From UBA8752 sp964223495 (lineage in GTDB: Bacteria > Bacteroidota > Bacteroidia > Flavobacteriales_D > Sanyastnellaceae): DNA of 36,465 nt. Below the pieces are notes generated by a model. The model was not told the origin of the DNA, did no database searches, and saw only the letters and a list, made by a program, of their open reading frames with translations. Positions within the stretch are counted from its first letter, which is position 1; each line of letters starts with the position of its first letter. The stretch lies in assembly GCA_964223495.1 (NCBI GenBank), contig CAXQGL010000034.1:1-36465 (forward strand), in the 5' to 3' direction. Both the position numbers and the translations under genes were made by a program. Positions 18,233-26,286 of the stretch are shown piece by piece.

Positions 18233-18269
18233 GAACACCGGTGGTGACCGGGCGCAGATTCCGGTGTTC
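18233..18269 (+). promoter_or_regulatory. Hairpin in the typA leader
   Basis: A perfect 9-bp inverted repeat, GAACACCGG at 18233-18241 and CCGGTGTTC at 18261-18269, enclosing a 19-nt loop. It lies 29-65 bases before the typA ATG and is not followed by a T-run, so it is not a classical terminator. It could be a 5' UTR structure modulating TypA translation, or simply a chance repeat in GC-rich DNA. Confidence 0.35.
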
Positions 18270-18297
18270 TTTCGCGCCGTCAAATCCGACCCCTCCC

Positions 18298-20061
18298 ATG
18301 AGCGGAATCCGCAACGTCGCCATCATCGCGCACGTCGACCACGGCAAAACGACCCTCGTCGACAAGATCATCCACCACTGCAATGTGATCGACCCCCGCA
18401 AAGAGTCCGGTGAGCTGATCCTGGACAACAATGACCTCGAACGGGAGCGCGGCATCACCATCCTGTCCAAGAACGTGGCCGCCAACTACAAGGACGTGAA
18501 GATCAACCTCATCGACACCCCCGGCCACGCGGATTTCGGTGGCGAAGTCGAACGCGTCCTCAAAATGGCCGACGCTGTGCTCCTGCTTGTGGACGCCTTT
18601 GAAGGTCCGATGCCCCAGACCCGATTCGTCCTGGGAAAGGCATTGGAGCTGGGGCTCATCCCCATCGTGGTGGTCAACAAGGTCGACAAGGAGAACTGCA
18701 CCCCGGACATCGTGCAGGAACAGGTATTCGACCTGATGTTCAACCTCGGCGCGACGGAGGAGCAATTGGATTTCACCACCGTTTACGGCTCGGCCAAGAT
18801 GGGCTGGATGGGGCCGGATTGGGAACACCCGACGGACGACATGGCCCATCTTCTGGATACCATCCTCACATGCGTGCCGGAAGCGCCATTCGTGGAGGGC
18901 ACGCCCCAGCTGCAGATCACCTCGCTCGACTTCAGCCGGTTCACCGGACGCATCGCGATCGGACGGCTGTTCCGTGGGGAATTGCACACCAACCGGGACT
19001 ACATGCTGTGTACCGCAGATGGGAACCGAAAGGTGCGCGCCAAGGAACTGTACGTTTTCAGCGGCCTGGGCAAGGAGAAGGTGGACCACATCAGGGCGGG
19101 CGACCTCTGCGCCATCATGGGCATAGAGGACTTCGAGATCGGCGATACCCTGTCCGACCTCGAGCATCCCGAAGCCATGGAGCGCATTGCCGTGGACGAG
19201 CCGACGATGAGCCTGCTGTTCACCATCAACACCTCCCCTTTCCTGGGCAAGGACGGGGAGTACCTCACAAGCCGGCACATCCGGGAGCGCCTCGACAAGG
19301 AGCTCCAGAAAAACCTCGCACTGCGCGTCAAGCCGACCGACAGCGAAGACAAATGGACCGTCTTCGGTCGTGGCATCCTGCACCTTTCCGTGCTCATCGA
19401 AACGATGCGCCGTGAGGGCTACGAATTGCAGGTGGGCAAACCCCAGGTCATCTTCAAGGAAGTCGACGGGGTCCGGCACGAACCCTTCGAGCACCTGGTG
19501 ATCGATGTACCGGAAGCCAATGCCGGAAAAGCGACCGAACTGGTCATGATGCGCAAGGGCATGCTCCAGGTGATGGAAGCCAAGGGCGACATCCAGCACA
19601 TGGAATTCCGCATCCCTTCAAGGGGCCTCATCGGATTGCGCAATCAGGTCCTGACCGCCACGCAGGGTGAGGCCGTCATGACCCACCGTTTCGAGGAATA
19701 CGCCCCCTATGCCGGAGACCTCGAGACCCGGCAAAGCGGATCTCTGGTCAGCCTCGAAACGGGACAGGCCCGCGCCTTCGAGATCGATCGGCTGCAGGAT
19801 CGCGGCATCTTCTTCATCGATCCGGGCGAAGACATCTACAAGGGCCAGGTCGTAGGCGAATGCGCCCGGGATCAGGACATGGAGCTCAACCTCATCAAGG
19901 GCAAAAAGCTGACCAACATGCGCGCCTCCGGGAGCGACAAGGGACTGCGCATTGCGCCTGCCAGAAAGCTCTCCTTGGAGGAGTACCTCGAATGGGTGGC
20001 GGACAATGAGTACGTCGAAGTGACCCCCGGAGCACTCCGCGTCCGAAAGATTCCCGCTTGA
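18298..20061 (+). CDS. typA: Translational GTPase TypA/BipA
   Basis: A 587-residue ribosome-associated GTPase of the TypA/BipA family, involved in 50S assembly and stress or cold growth. G motifs: G1 AHVDHGKTT (residues 11-19), G2 region with RERGITI, G3 DTPGHADFGGEV from D73, G4 NKVDKE from N127. The TypA-specific C-terminal half follows, including FRIPSRGLIGLRN and LTNMRASGSDKGLRI. Length is close to the usual 600 or so residues. ATG 18298 starts MSGIRNVAIIAH, matching family N-termini. A 9-bp stem hairpin lies in the leader. Monocistronic or co-transcribed with the desaturase 76 bp downstream. Confidence 0.98.
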   Translation: MSGIRNVAIIAHVDHGKTTLVDKIIHHCNVIDPRKESGELILDNNDLERERGITILSKNVAANYKDVKINLIDTPGHADFGGEVERVLKMADAVLLLVDAFEGPMPQTRFVLGKALELGLIPIVVVNKVDKENCTPDIVQEQVFDLMFNLGATEEQLDFTTVYGSAKMGWMGPDWEHPTDDMAHLLDTILTCVPEAPFVEGTPQLQITSLDFSRFTGRIAIGRLFRGELHTNRDYMLCTADGNRKVRAKELYVFSGLGKEKVDHIRAGDLCAIMGIEDFEIGDTLSDLEHPEAMERIAVDEPTMSLLFTINTSPFLGKDGEYLTSRHIRERLDKELQKNLALRVKPTDSEDKWTVFGRGILHLSVLIETMRREGYELQVGKPQVIFKEVDGVRHEPFEHLVIDVPEANAGKATELVMMRKGMLQVMEAKGDIQHMEFRIPSRGLIGLRNQVLTATQGEAVMTHRFEEYAPYAGDLETRQSGSLVSLETGQARAFEIDRLQDRGIFFIDPGEDIYKGQVVGECARDQDMELNLIKGKKLTNMRASGSDKGLRIAPARKLSLEEYLEWVADNEYVEVTPGALRVRKIPA

Positions 20062-20137
20062 ACCATCCACACCCCCGAGTGGACGTTTTGCGTGGTTTTC
20101 CTGAAAACGCAGCCTTACCGGACTACCTTCGCCTTTC

Positions 20138-21238
20138 ATGACGCAAGCTCCCCTCGAACTGCCCACCGTCCGCTTCGGCCGGGATACGACAGGATTCGCC
20201 AAGACGCTACGACAGCGCGTGGACGCCTATTTCAAAGAGAATGGCATCCACCGGAAAGCCAATGCGGCCATGGTCTTCAAGACCGTGTTGCTCATTTCCC
20301 TGTATTTCGCTCCGGTCGCCCTGATTTCAACAGGAGTGACCGGGGGCGGTTGGATGTTCTGGACCGTTGAGGTCATCATGGGCCTGGCCTTGGCCGGCAT
20401 CGGTATGGCGGTCATGCACGACGGCAATCACGGAGCCTACAGTGAGAAGAAGTGGATCAATCGGCTCATCGGCGGTGTCCTCGAAGTCGTGGGCGGCAAC
20501 AGCGAGATGTGGCAGATCCAGCACAATGTCCTGCACCACACCTTCACGAACATCGACGGCTTGGACGAGGACATCAATCCGGGTCCGATTCTCAGGTTCA
20601 GCCCCCTGAAGCCCTTGAAACCCTGGCACCGGTTCCAGCACCTTTACGCGTGGTTCTTCTACGGCCTGATGACCCTCATCTGGGTCACTTTCAAGGACTA
20701 CGTGGCGCTGAATCGGTACAGGAAGCTCGGCCTGCTGAAGCGCATGGGCAAGTCCTACAACAACCTCTTCATGAGAATCACCCTGGCCAAGGTGGCCTAC
20801 TACCCCATCGTGCTGGGCTTGCCCCTCATGTTCAGTGGATTGGGGGTCGGACAGATCATCGCCGGCTGGCTGTTGATGCACTTCATTGGAGGTCTTGTGC
20901 TCGCATTGGTGTTCCAACCCGCCCACGTCATGGAGGACCACGACTACCTCCTGGCCGAGAAAGGCAACCTCATCGAGGATGATCCGATGAGCCATCAATT
21001 GAAGACCACCTGCAACTTCGGAACCAACTCGAAGTTGCTCACCTGGTACAGCGGTGGACTCAACCATCAGATCGAGCACCACCTCTTCCCGCACATCTGC
21101 CACGTGCACTATTCGCAATTGGCCCCCATCGTCAAGCGGACCGCAGAGGAATTCGGACTGCCGTACCGAGCGGACACCTCTTTCCTTGGCGCCATCGGAC
21201 TGCACCTGCAACAATTGAAGGAATTGGGAAGGGCCTGA
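20138..21238 (+). CDS. Membrane fatty acid desaturase (acyl-CoA/acyl-lipid type)
   Basis: A 366-residue integral membrane di-iron desaturase. The three histidine boxes are present: H94-D-G-N-H98, H129-N-V-L-H-H134 and H310-Q-I-E-H-H315, the last with the glutamine typical of front-end (delta-5/6 type) desaturases. Hydrophobic helices flank the first two boxes (ISLYFAPVALI, VEVIMGLALAGIG) and lie between boxes two and three. It would introduce cis double bonds into acyl chains, important for membrane fluidity at low temperature; no fused cytochrome b5 is present, so an external donor is needed. It follows typA and precedes a convergent small gene, with a GGCGG/CCGCC hairpin at 21250-21264 between the two gene ends. 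Confidence 0.95.
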   Translation: MTQAPLELPTVRFGRDTTGFAKTLRQRVDAYFKENGIHRKANAAMVFKTVLLISLYFAPVALISTGVTGGGWMFWTVEVIMGLALAGIGMAVMHDGNHGAYSEKKWINRLIGGVLEVVGGNSEMWQIQHNVLHHTFTNIDGLDEDINPGPILRFSPLKPLKPWHRFQHLYAWFFYGLMTLIWVTFKDYVALNRYRKLGLLKRMGKSYNNLFMRITLAKVAYYPIVLGLPLMFSGLGVGQIIAGWLLMHFIGGLVLALVFQPAHVMEDHDYLLAEKGNLIEDDPMSHQLKTTCNFGTNSKLLTWYSGGLNHQIEHHLFPHICHVHYSQLAPIVKRTAEEFGLPYRADTSFLGAIGLHLQQLKELGRA

Positions 21239-21270
21239 GCCCTTTCACGGCGGCATGACCGCCCATGCCC

Positions 21271-21858
21271 TCATAGCCACCACATCAGCTCCATCCCGAC
21301 CAGTCGGGCCATGGCGGGGTGCCCGGTAACCGGACCGGCACCAATCCAATCGGCACCTGATCTGAACGCATAGCCCACCCCCGCATGGGCGGAGAGGGTA
21401 AACGATGGCGAAAGCAGGACCCTCCCTCCTGCGAGCAACCGCAAATCGCTGCGGGAGAACTGCCGTTTGAGGGGGACTTGCCCGAAGTCAAGATCCGTCG
21501 TGGAAGCACCACCACCGGAATACCATTCCTGGCTGTACTCCATCCCCACCAAACCTTGAAACTTCCGGCCCTCCTCCGCTCCAGGGTGAAGACGCAGACC
21601 GATGTTGGCCATCAAGGCCTGGTCGTATTCCACCGGACGAAGCCTCCATGTGGCTCCCGCCCCGGCCTGGCTTCCGGAAATCCAACCCACACCTCCCAAG
21701 AGGCTCAATTCAGGAACACATTGGACACCGACTTGGGCATTGCGCCAACCCGAAAGCCAAAGGGAAGGATCCGTCCCCACGGACCAGCGCACATCCTGCG
21801 CCTCGCCCAAAAAGGAAGAGCCCAGCAGCACGATGCAGATGAGGGAACGGATGAACAT
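21271..21858 (-). CDS. Small exported protein, probably an outer-membrane beta-barrel
   Basis: A 195-residue protein with a signal peptide (MFIRSLICIVLLGSSFLGEAQ). The rest alternates hydrophobic and polar residues in short strands rich in Gly, Trp and Tyr (VGVQCVPELSLLGGVGW, LRLLAGGRVLLS, LSAHAGVGYAF) and ends with ...MELMWWL, as expected for an 8-stranded outer-membrane barrel. I do not recognise a specific family or function. Three ATGTTA direct repeats lie just upstream of its start in the divergent intergenic region shared with the gene at 21970. Confidence 0.7.
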   Translation of the reverse strand: MFIRSLICIVLLGSSFLGEAQDVRWSVGTDPSLWLSGWRNAQVGVQCVPELSLLGGVGWISGSQAGAGATWRLRPVEYDQALMANIGLRLHPGAEEGRKFQGLVGMEYSQEWYSGGGASTTDLDFGQVPLKRQFSRSDLRLLAGGRVLLSPSFTLSAHAGVGYAFRSGADWIGAGPVTGHPAMARLVGMELMWWL

Positions 21859-21864
21859 GACGCG

Positions 21865-21895
21865 ATGTTACGGACAATGTTAACCTAATGTTACC
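21865..21895. repeat. Three phased ATGTTA direct repeats
   Basis: ATGTTA(A)C-like units start at 21865, 21877 and 21888, spaced 12 and 11 bases, roughly one helical turn. They sit 7 to 37 bases upstream of the ATG at 21858 and about 75-105 bases before the divergent ATG at 21970, in the most AT-rich stretch of the window. Such spacing suits cooperative binding by a regulator; no family is assigned. Confidence 0.35.
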
Positions 21896-21969
21896 AAATC
21901 CTGAATCAAATTCAAAGACCCAATTGTTCAAAGTAAGTTTATACAAGTTTATGGGTTATATTTATAGTT

Positions 21970-22722
21970 ATGTCGACGAATCTACAGGATTCAGGGGCCT
22001 TGAGCCCGAAGCCCATCCCACAAGGAGGCTGGTTGACCGAGGGGGTCCTTGACGCAGAATACAAGGAATACATGCTCCTCGCTTGGCTTCAAAAAATCAG
22101 AGCAGAGCTGCGGAACACGAAACTGTATCCAGCCCTCGCCAATGTCATCCGCAAGCACAGGGAACTGACCATGATCCAGAACAGCCTCGAATGCGGCGCA
22201 TCGAAGGGTACGGTCACTGGAATCGATTTTGCCAGACTCCAGCTGCTGCGCAAGAGGTTGGACTCGCCTTCCTTGGTCGAAGAGTACCTGCAGGACTTGA
22301 TCTCAAGGTCCCTTCCCCACCTGTCTTCCACCATGGAGGAAGGAAAGTCACTCTATGACCTCATCGACTCGAGGATCGAATTCACGCCCATCGGAGTACA
22401 GCCGCTCCATATCGGTGAGGGATACCTCCTCGTGACCCATGGCCCCTCGGGACGCAGGGAACTCATGGCATACAGGTACACCAAATCAAGGATCGAACAC
22501 GGCGGCGACGCCTTCCTCGAACTCTCACTCCAATGCGTGGAATCGAGAACACTGACCCTCGCCGAAACTGCAGAGGCCGTCAAATGGGCCTTGATCAAGA
22601 AATTCCGGGAATTACCGCAGCCCGCCACATTCCACGCCCACATGGAATGGAACATCCCTGTGGAACACACCCTTCTGCCCATCGCAAGGCGCAGGCTGCT
22701 CCAGGAAAGTGCGCAATGTTGA
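21970..22722 (+). CDS. Conserved-looking protein of unknown function
   Basis: A 250-residue soluble protein with no signal peptide, membrane segment or motif I recognise. The first 130 residues look largely helical (EYMLLAWLQKIRAELRNTKL, LVEEYLQDLISRSLPHL); the second half looks mixed alpha/beta (IGEGYLLVTHG, RELMAYRYTK), followed by a strongly basic C-terminal helix (ARRRLLQES). It starts 111 bp from a divergent barrel-like gene, preceded by an unusually AT-rich leader with repeated AAGTTTAT units (21932 and 21943), suggesting a regulated promoter. The stop lies 12 bp from the convergent cold-shock gene. Codon use is like that of its neighbours, so I believe it is real. Confidence 0.75.
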   Translation: MSTNLQDSGALSPKPIPQGGWLTEGVLDAEYKEYMLLAWLQKIRAELRNTKLYPALANVIRKHRELTMIQNSLECGASKGTVTGIDFARLQLLRKRLDSPSLVEEYLQDLISRSLPHLSSTMEEGKSLYDLIDSRIEFTPIGVQPLHIGEGYLLVTHGPSGRRELMAYRYTKSRIEHGGDAFLELSLQCVESRTLTLAETAEAVKWALIKKFRELPQPATFHAHMEWNIPVEHTLLPIARRRLLQESAQC

Positions 22723-22734
22723 GTCCTTTCGGAC

Positions 22735-23187
22735 TTACTTGACGATGGTCACCTTGAGGGCGGAAGGCCCCTTGTGGCTCTGCTCCACCTCGAACTGGAC
22801 CTTGTCCCCTTCGGACACCTCCTCCTTCATGTTGGTGATGTGGGCGAAGATGCTCTCCCTCGTCTCCGTATCGCGAATGAACCCGAAACCCTTGTCCGGA
22901 TTGAACATGGTCACGACACCGCGACGCGTGGCGTCCTCCGGCTCGATATCCTCATCCTTGGGAACACTGATCTGGATGTCTTCGAGGTTGATTTCCTCGC
23001 GCTCAGCTGGATCCGGCGGCGTATCCACAATGCGTCCGAACTCATCGACGTAGGCGAACATCTCGGGGCTGTCCAACGAGCGCTTGTTGTTCTTCGCCTC
23101 CTGCTTCTTGAGTTCCTTTTCCTTCTTCTTCTTGGCGCGTTTCGCTTCCCTTTCGCGCTTGCCGAATGTTTCCTGAGATCGTCCCAA
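22735..23187 (-). CDS. Cold-shock domain protein with basic N-terminal region (TTG start)
   Basis: A 150-residue protein in two parts: a highly charged helical N-terminus (KREREAKRAKKKKEKELKKQ) and a C-terminal cold-shock domain (about 88-150) with RNP1 KGFGFI and RNP2-like SIFAHI. Bacteroidota encode such long CspA relatives whose proteins usually begin MGRSQETF. Here GRSQETFGKRE is preceded by a TTG codon at 23185-23187 and no ATG is nearby; the next in-frame ATG, at 23304, would add 39 unlike residues and overlap the next gene's end. I therefore place the start at TTG. It should bind single-stranded RNA or DNA and act as an RNA chaperone. A short AGTCC/GGACT hairpin at 22722-22735 links it to the convergent gene. 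Confidence 0.88.
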   Translation of the reverse strand: MGRSQETFGKREREAKRAKKKKEKELKKQEAKNNKRSLDSPEMFAYVDEFGRIVDTPPDPAEREEINLEDIQISVPKDEDIEPEDATRRGVVTMFNPDKGFGFIRDTETRESIFAHITNMKEEVSEGDKVQFEVEQSHKGPSALKVTIVK

Positions 23188-23300
23188 ATCGTTGATTTTG
23201 GCGCGAAGGTAGCCCCCCAATCCCCAACAGGGCACCCGCTCACGAACTGTTTTCCACGAATCCCGACCTGAACAGGGGCATCCAATCCGAAGCGAAGTGC

Positions 23301-23759
23301 TCAACCGACGGCCTCAATGGACCACTGCCGCCCCCTGAATTCCACTGTGCCTCCGGCACGGCTCCCACGCATCGCTTGCGCCAGAGGCGCATCCGATGAA
23401 ATCGCCCGCCATTCCTCGCCATCCGGACCCTTGAAAACCCCGAGGGCCACCCCGATCACGAAGCCCCCCATGTCGGTCCGGACGACCGCTCCAGGGCGCA
23501 CATCGCTGCGTCCGCTGAATGGATCAAGCGCCACCCATTGACGCACCATGGACTCCATCCGGTGCAGCCGGCCCGCCGCCTGCTCCATTTCCAACTGCAC
23601 CATTGCGCGGCCCGTCTCGTGCTTGTCCCCTGCCGTGCTCTTGGACTCACCTTCAAGGCTTCCCTGCAATTCCTCGAATGCACCGCGCGCCTCGACGACA
23701 CCCTGATCCAAGGCATCCTTGAGGGACTGGACGACTCGCGCTCGATCGGAATCCATCAC
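23301..23759 (-). CDS. GreA/GreB C-terminal-like protein
   Basis: A 152-residue protein with an N-terminal helical region (about 1-75: VVQSLKDALDQGVVEARGAFEEL ... MEQAAGRLHRMESMV, given here in parts) and a C-terminal domain resembling the FKBP-like fold of Gre factors: RPGAVVRTD, AISSDAPLAQAMRG and GGTVEFRGRQWSIEAVG. True Gre factors carry acidic tips on a longer coiled coil; here the coil is short, so it may bind RNA polymerase without cleavage activity, as suggested for Gre-like paralogs. Its start overlaps the stop of the exported NTF2-like gene by four bases, implying coupling. ATG 23759 or 23756 could be used. Confidence 0.7.
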   Translation of the reverse strand: MMDSDRARVVQSLKDALDQGVVEARGAFEELQGSLEGESKSTAGDKHETGRAMVQLEMEQAAGRLHRMESMVRQWVALDPFSGRSDVRPGAVVRTDMGGFVIGVALGVFKGPDGEEWRAISSDAPLAQAMRGSRAGGTVEFRGRQWSIEAVG

Positions 23760-24541
23760 CTGAGCAAGACCCGCCAGGTCCCATCCACCGCCAGCATTTC
23801 CACCGAAAGGGATTGGGCTGTGGGAAATTCGGCATGCACAATGAGGATGTCGTCATCCTCCCGCGTTGCCCGCAGGAACATCTCCTCCCATTCAGCCGCA
23901 CGCTCTGCAGCCCTGTCCCTCCGCGCCTGCGCAATGGCCTCGCTGCCGGAGAGGAACAGTGCCACCTCGGCCCGGTATTGCGTGAACCTCGGCAAGGCGG
24001 ATCGCGCCACCCAGGCTTCAGCCTCGTCCCAACGCTCCTCATCCGCAGCCTTGAAATAGGCCGTGACGACCCGAATTTGCTCCGCATCCAAGCGGCGCAT
24101 GCCGGTCGCGATCGACCAACCACCATCCGCATGGATCAGATCCACGGTCTGATAGGAACGGCCATCGGGATCGACCCGGGCAAAGAACCCGTTTCCATCG
24201 GGATGGGACATGCAGTTCAATATGGACACTTCCAAGCGTTTCCTGGCCTGCTCCGATTCCTTTACGGCACGCTCCTGAACAGCTTCAGGCATCTCCGCAA
24301 TCCGCCGGTCCCGACGCGCCCATTCCCAGGTTTTCCATGAGGCCCAAGGTTCCCTTTCCGCATCGGTGACGAACATCGCTGCCTCGGACACGTTGCGATC
24401 CAATTCAGCCGAAAGAAACCCTTGCACCACAGCCTCCCAACCAGGGGCACACGCCCCATCCCCGTCCTGGGCGAAAACAGCCGGGACGGAAAATGCACAG
24501 ACCCACACCATAGCAGGCCACCGCCGGTTCATTCTGATCAT
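23756..24541 (-). CDS. Exported protein with two NTF2-like-looking halves, function unknown
   Basis: A 261-residue protein with a signal peptide (MVWVCAFSVPAVFAQ). It can be split into two similar halves, each beginning with an amphipathic helix (AVVQGFLSAELDRN; VVTAYFKAADEERWDEA) and ending with a strand pair followed by Gly-Trp or Thr-Trp (HADGGWSIA; AVDGTWRVLL), a pattern of tandem SnoaL/NTF2-like domains. No catalytic motif is evident. It is coupled by a four-base overlap to the GreA-like gene, an odd pairing of an exported and a cytoplasmic protein. Alternative in-frame start at 24532. The fold assignment is inference. Confidence 0.65.
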   Translation of the reverse strand: MIRMNRRWPAMVWVCAFSVPAVFAQDGDGACAPGWEAVVQGFLSAELDRNVSEAAMFVTDAEREPWASWKTWEWARRDRRIAEMPEAVQERAVKESEQARKRLEVSILNCMSHPDGNGFFARVDPDGRSYQTVDLIHADGGWSIATGMRRLDAEQIRVVTAYFKAADEERWDEAEAWVARSALPRFTQYRAEVALFLSGSEAIAQARRDRAAERAAEWEEMFLRATREDDDILIVHAEFPTAQSLSVEMLAVDGTWRVLLR

Positions 24542-24621
24542 GAATCAAAACTCAACAAAACCCGCGACATGGCGGCCATGGCGACTCAGAATCAAGGTGA
24601 ATGCAAATGTCATTTCACGCC

Positions 24622-24635
24622 ATGACGATCGTCAT
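24622..24635. promoter_or_regulatory. 14-bp perfect palindrome between divergent genes
   Basis: ATGACGATCGTCAT is a perfect palindrome in the 153-bp gap between the minus-strand gene starting at 24541 and the sulfotransferase starting at 24695. It lies 60-73 bases upstream of the sulfotransferase ATG, a sensible place for a dimeric regulator. No regulator gene is nearby and no known consensus is assigned. Confidence 0.35.
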
Positions 24636-24694
24636 CCCACAGCGCCCACATCCATCGGATTCTTGTAAGGCCAAGGAACCAATAGCCCAACGTC

Positions 24695-25684
24695 ATGAGT
24701 CAAGCCATCCTCCCCGTCGTTCCCGCCATCGCGAAGTGCCAAACCTTGGGATTCCTGCACACCAGGCAAAACGGCCGCATGATCCCGGCATTCATTCATC
24801 CAGAGGCCACGCAAGCCCTGCGCGACAACTGGGACACGACCGAGCACGACATCATCATCTGCACACACCAGAAAGTCGGAACCCACCTCACCAAGAAGTA
24901 CGTGGTGGAAATCCTGCGCGCCGCAGGCATCCTCGCGGAAGGACATCCCGCAGCAGACGGCGACATCGGCAAGTCTGCCGTGCCTTGGCCGGAAGTCATG
25001 GTCTCACAGCACGGTTATGAGGCCTTCTCACGGTTCCTCGAACAAACCGAGGGCCAGACCCGTGTTTTCTACACCCACGCCAATGCGGATGAACTGCCTG
25101 TTCGCAGCCTGCATCCCAAGACCAAGGTGGTCATGACCTATCGTGACCCCAAGGGCGCCGCCGTATCCCAATACCACTTCTACAAGAGCCATCCGGTACT
25201 GGGCGTTTCCGATGACTTGACGATGTCCCAATTCGTGGACCTCTTCATCGAGGGCGACCTCTACTTCGGTGACTACCACGACCATGTCACCCGGTACTTC
25301 AATGCCGAGCGCTACGGCATCAACCAAGACCAGTTGTGCATCGTTCGCTTCGAGGACCTCGTGGAGGACAAGTTGACCTCCGTCAGGAAACTCGCAGCTT
25401 TTCTGCTGCCCTTCCAGCATATCGATGAACAGACCGTCAAGTCCGTGGCGGCGAGCACCGAGTTCAACACCATGAAGGAGGGCATCCGGAAAAACCCGGG
25501 CAGCTTCCACTTCAACCCCGACAGGTTCTTCAGGTCCGGCAAGACCGAGGATTGGAAGGATCAATTGGACGCAGCCGATGTGGAATCCATCAACGCCAAA
25601 ACGGCCAAGAAGTGGGGCAGTCACGGAGCCGCGGCACCCAAGGGCCAAAAAGCGAGCATGTCAATGGCGAACTTGGCGGCATGA
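24695..25684 (+). CDS. PAPS-dependent sulfotransferase, eukaryotic SULT type
   Basis: A 329-residue soluble protein of the Sulfotransfer_1 family. The PAPS sites are recognisable: the 5'-phosphosulfate loop THQKVGTHLTKKY with K60; candidate catalytic H128 in RVFYTHANADELP; the 3'-phosphate motif YRDPKGAAVSQYHFY with R150 and S158; and the C-terminal R280-S-G-K-x-x-D-W-K288, matching the SULT RKGxxGDWK motif. It would transfer sulfate from PAPS to a hydroxyl or amine of a small molecule, lipid or glycan; the acceptor is unknown. The last 20 residues are a low-complexity tail. Its stop overlaps the DinB-like gene start (ATGA), so the two are probably coupled. A 14-bp palindrome lies upstream. 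Confidence 0.9.
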   Translation: MSQAILPVVPAIAKCQTLGFLHTRQNGRMIPAFIHPEATQALRDNWDTTEHDIIICTHQKVGTHLTKKYVVEILRAAGILAEGHPAADGDIGKSAVPWPEVMVSQHGYEAFSRFLEQTEGQTRVFYTHANADELPVRSLHPKTKVVMTYRDPKGAAVSQYHFYKSHPVLGVSDDLTMSQFVDLFIEGDLYFGDYHDHVTRYFNAERYGINQDQLCIVRFEDLVEDKLTSVRKLAAFLLPFQHIDEQTVKSVAASTEFNTMKEGIRKNPGSFHFNPDRFFRSGKTEDWKDQLDAADVESINAKTAKKWGSHGAAAPKGQKASMSMANLAA

Positions 25685-26160
25685 GCCCGACAAGCAAAGC
25701 CCCGGAACTCTCCGACATCCAACACATCATCCTGCGCGACCTCCAGGCGCTGGCACGAGAAGTGGAACTGACACCGGATGACCTCCTTTGGAAAGGCACA
25801 GAAGGCATACACAATGCCGTGGGCACCATTGCCGTTCACCTCTGTGGAAACCTGCAACATTTCATCGGCCACGAAATAGGCGGCAATGGATACATCCGGG
25901 ACCGCAACGCGGAATTCTCGGGAATGCCCAGACCCAAGGCCCGGGTACTGGATGAAATCAACCTGACCATGGAAGTCGTGGATGGGGTTCTGTCCAATCT
26001 GGCCCCTACCCGACTCGATGACCCGATGCCGAATCCTCCCCCCCACCACGTGGGCAGGAACATTCGGTTCTTCCTGTTCCAACTGAGCTGCCACCTCTCT
26101 CGACACACGGGCCAAGCAAATTACCTGCGTCGAATCCTGGACTGCGCTGAAAGACGGTAG
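25681..26160 (+). CDS. DinB-like four-helix metalloprotein
   Basis: A 159-residue soluble protein fitting the DinB/YfiT-like superfamily: helical throughout, with a histidine in the second helix (H53 in TIAVHLCGNL) and the paired C-terminal histidines H138-x3-H142 in CHLSRHTGQANYLRR, which together make the usual metal triad. Members include thiol transferases such as bacillithiol- or mycothiol-dependent enzymes, and many of unknown role. ATG 25681 overlaps the sulfotransferase stop by four bases; the frame stays open further upstream inside that gene, but only this start gives the right N-terminus. The coupling suggests a shared small-molecule pathway, as inference. Confidence 0.82.
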   Translation: MSPTSKAPELSDIQHIILRDLQALAREVELTPDDLLWKGTEGIHNAVGTIAVHLCGNLQHFIGHEIGGNGYIRDRNAEFSGMPRPKARVLDEINLTMEVVDGVLSNLAPTRLDDPMPNPPPHHVGRNIRFFLFQLSCHLSRHTGQANYLRRILDCAERR

Positions 26161-26286
26161 CCGACCCCCAACCTTGGTGGAACGATCCTCATTCTGTTGT
26201 CACAATACACGAACGGGACCGGTATGCATGTACAAACCGGTGCAACTTTGTTCAACGAACTTGGTTCTTCCACCAACAGACCCTGC

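Noticed and set aside
18280..19599. 439-codon minus-strand frame opposite typA
   Set aside because: Antisense shadow; typA is unambiguous.
26218..26241. Two ACCGGT sites before the T9SS repeat protein
   Set aside because: Only 6-bp palindromes in GC-rich DNA, 18 bases apart, with no other regulatory context.
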